Of a stretch of DNA of 64,000 nucleotides, positions 63,188-64,000 are shown piece after piece (within the stretch, counting starts at the first letter, position 1; every line of letters begins with the position of its first letter). The position numbers were made by a program, and so were the translations under genes. The stretch covers positions 1,347,517 through 1,411,516 of the forward strand of contig OX235263.1 of the NCBI GenBank assembly GCA_944472135.2, in the 5' to 3' direction. This DNA comes from Trichobilharzia regenti. Lineage: Eukaryota; Platyhelminthes; Trematoda; Strigeidida; Schistosomatidae. Below the pieces are notes generated by a model. It worked only from the letters and a program-made list of their open reading frames with translations. It was not told the DNA's origin and did no database searches.

Positions 63188-63815
63188 CAGCCTCCTTCAC
63201 CTACCTGGGAAGCATCGTCTCAACTACAGGCGGAACTTACGAGGATATCAAAGCCAGAATCGGGAAAGCCAGACAAGCTTTCACTACTCTCAAGTCCGTG
63301 TGGATGTCAACAGCACTCGCCATCAAAAATAGGATCCGGATTTTCGACTCCAATGTGAAGCCAGTCAGTGCTACTATACGGATCAGAGACTTGGCGAGTC
63401 ATAAAGAGCGCCTCAAACAAACTTCAAACAGTCATCAACAGTTGTCTTCGCTCAATACTGAAGATCAGATGGCCAGCCATAAATGATCAGAAACAGGGAT
63501 CTCTGAGAGTGAACTAATCAGGAGCCGATAGTGAAACAAATAGGCAAGTAGAAACGGAGATGGATTGGCCATATTCTGAGGAAACCATCAAGTGACATCA
63601 CTAGACAAGCCATTACTCGAGTGGAACCCGACTGAATGGGAAACGGCGAGTTGGTCGTCCAAGGGTGACTTGGAGGAGGTCATGTGAGGAGCAGATGAAA
63701 GCATGTGGACAGACCTGGAGCGGGGTGAAAAAGTTGTCAGAAAACAGAAGGCAATGTAGGTGCGCAGCTGAAGCCCTATGTTCCTCTAGGAACTAACGGA
63801 TACAATAATAAATTT
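63188..63815 (+). mobile_element. RTE-B 3' fragment
   Basis: Starts at cctccttcacctacctggg (TSFTYLGS) and runs to the stop and tail ggaactaacggatacaataat. A frameshift (extra bases in ctatacggatc context, near 63362) and an ctcgagtggaacccgactgaatg segment as in 33.5 and 61.1 kb. It is 5'-truncated, inside the 3' UTR of the PLE. Confidence 0.85.
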
Positions 63816-63879
63816 AATAATCGAAACGAAAAATTTGGTAGAACCAAAATATGATTAAGGATTACCATACTTTACCATA

Positions 63880-64000
63880 GAAGGATTAAGAACATGAAAG
63901 TTGGACGGGTTGAACGAACTATTTTTCTGCACACAGATATCTGGCTTTTCTGTTTTGATATACAAAGCTTCAGCAATACAGATATCTATATATCCATACT
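63880..64000 (-). mobile_element. Penelope-like element C-terminal tail, cut by window edge
   Basis: The minus strand reads CIAEALYIKTEKPDICVQK, matching the tail CIAEALPIEIEKANLCVQKK of the PLE at 15.4 kb. The element would continue beyond 64000. Confidence 0.65.

Overview
The window looks like repeat-dense, AT-rich DNA from a schistosome (blood fluke). The case for this is the company of elements: tRNA-derived SINEs that carry a hammerhead ribozyme of the Schistosoma SM-alpha type, Penelope-like elements (PLEs) with GIY-YIG endonucleases, RTE-like and CR1-like non-LTR retrotransposons, and a Ty3/Gypsy LTR element. I found no convincing host gene, rRNA, true tRNA or CRISPR. Almost everything that can be named is a transposable element or a piece of one, often nested. 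Species and named-family assignment (SR2, Perere, Saci, Boudicca and so on) cannot be settled from the sequence alone. Family labels used here (RTE-A/B/C, SINE-A/B/C/D, PLE type 1/2) are local working names.

Layout. 0-8 kb: a minus-strand PLE is split by an RTE-A copy (544-3823), which itself holds a SINE-C. A minus-strand CR1-like relic follows (4855-7210), broken by a SINE-C and a composite SINE-B insertion. 8-19.5 kb: truncated RTE copies, a type 1 PLE (11.4-12.2 kb), a longer type 2 PLE (12.8-16.1 kb) and another PLE (18.5-19.5 kb). 19.7-22.9 kb: three SINE-A (hammerhead) insertions around a 1 kb imperfect palindrome and a PLE GIY-YIG remnant. 23.9-29.4 kb: two RTE-B copies in opposite orientation share an almost identical block. 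30-43 kb: PLE and SINE-B remnants, a near full-length RTE-A (35.4-38.7 kb) and a CR1-like 3' end. 43.9-48.4 kb: a complete Gypsy element with two 338-bp LTRs that read as identical and open gag and pol frames. 50-52 kb: degenerate non-LTR and PLE pieces. 52.37-55.21 kb: a 5'-truncated RTE-B with one open frame through endonuclease, reverse transcriptase (RT) and C-terminal domain. 56-64 kb: another non-LTR 3' end, a PLE frame of 324 codons, a PLE with a readable GIY-YIG domain, and further RTE-B 3' ends.

How the parts work together. The Gypsy element has every visible part of an autonomous LTR retrotransposon: promoter and polyA signals in the LTR, primer-binding site, gag with a CCHC knuckle, protease, RT, RNase H, integrase and polypurine tract. 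The RTE copies end in AAT-rich tails and several have clean target-site duplications (TSDs), as expected of target-primed reverse transcription. One SINE family (SINE-D) carries sequence like both ends of RTE and may be moved by it. The SINE-A and SINE-B units combine a pol III type tRNA-like head with a hammerhead fold. Several of their insertions join an inverted unit to a circularly permuted unit, which suggests multimeric or circular RNA templates. This is the least ordinary signal in the window.
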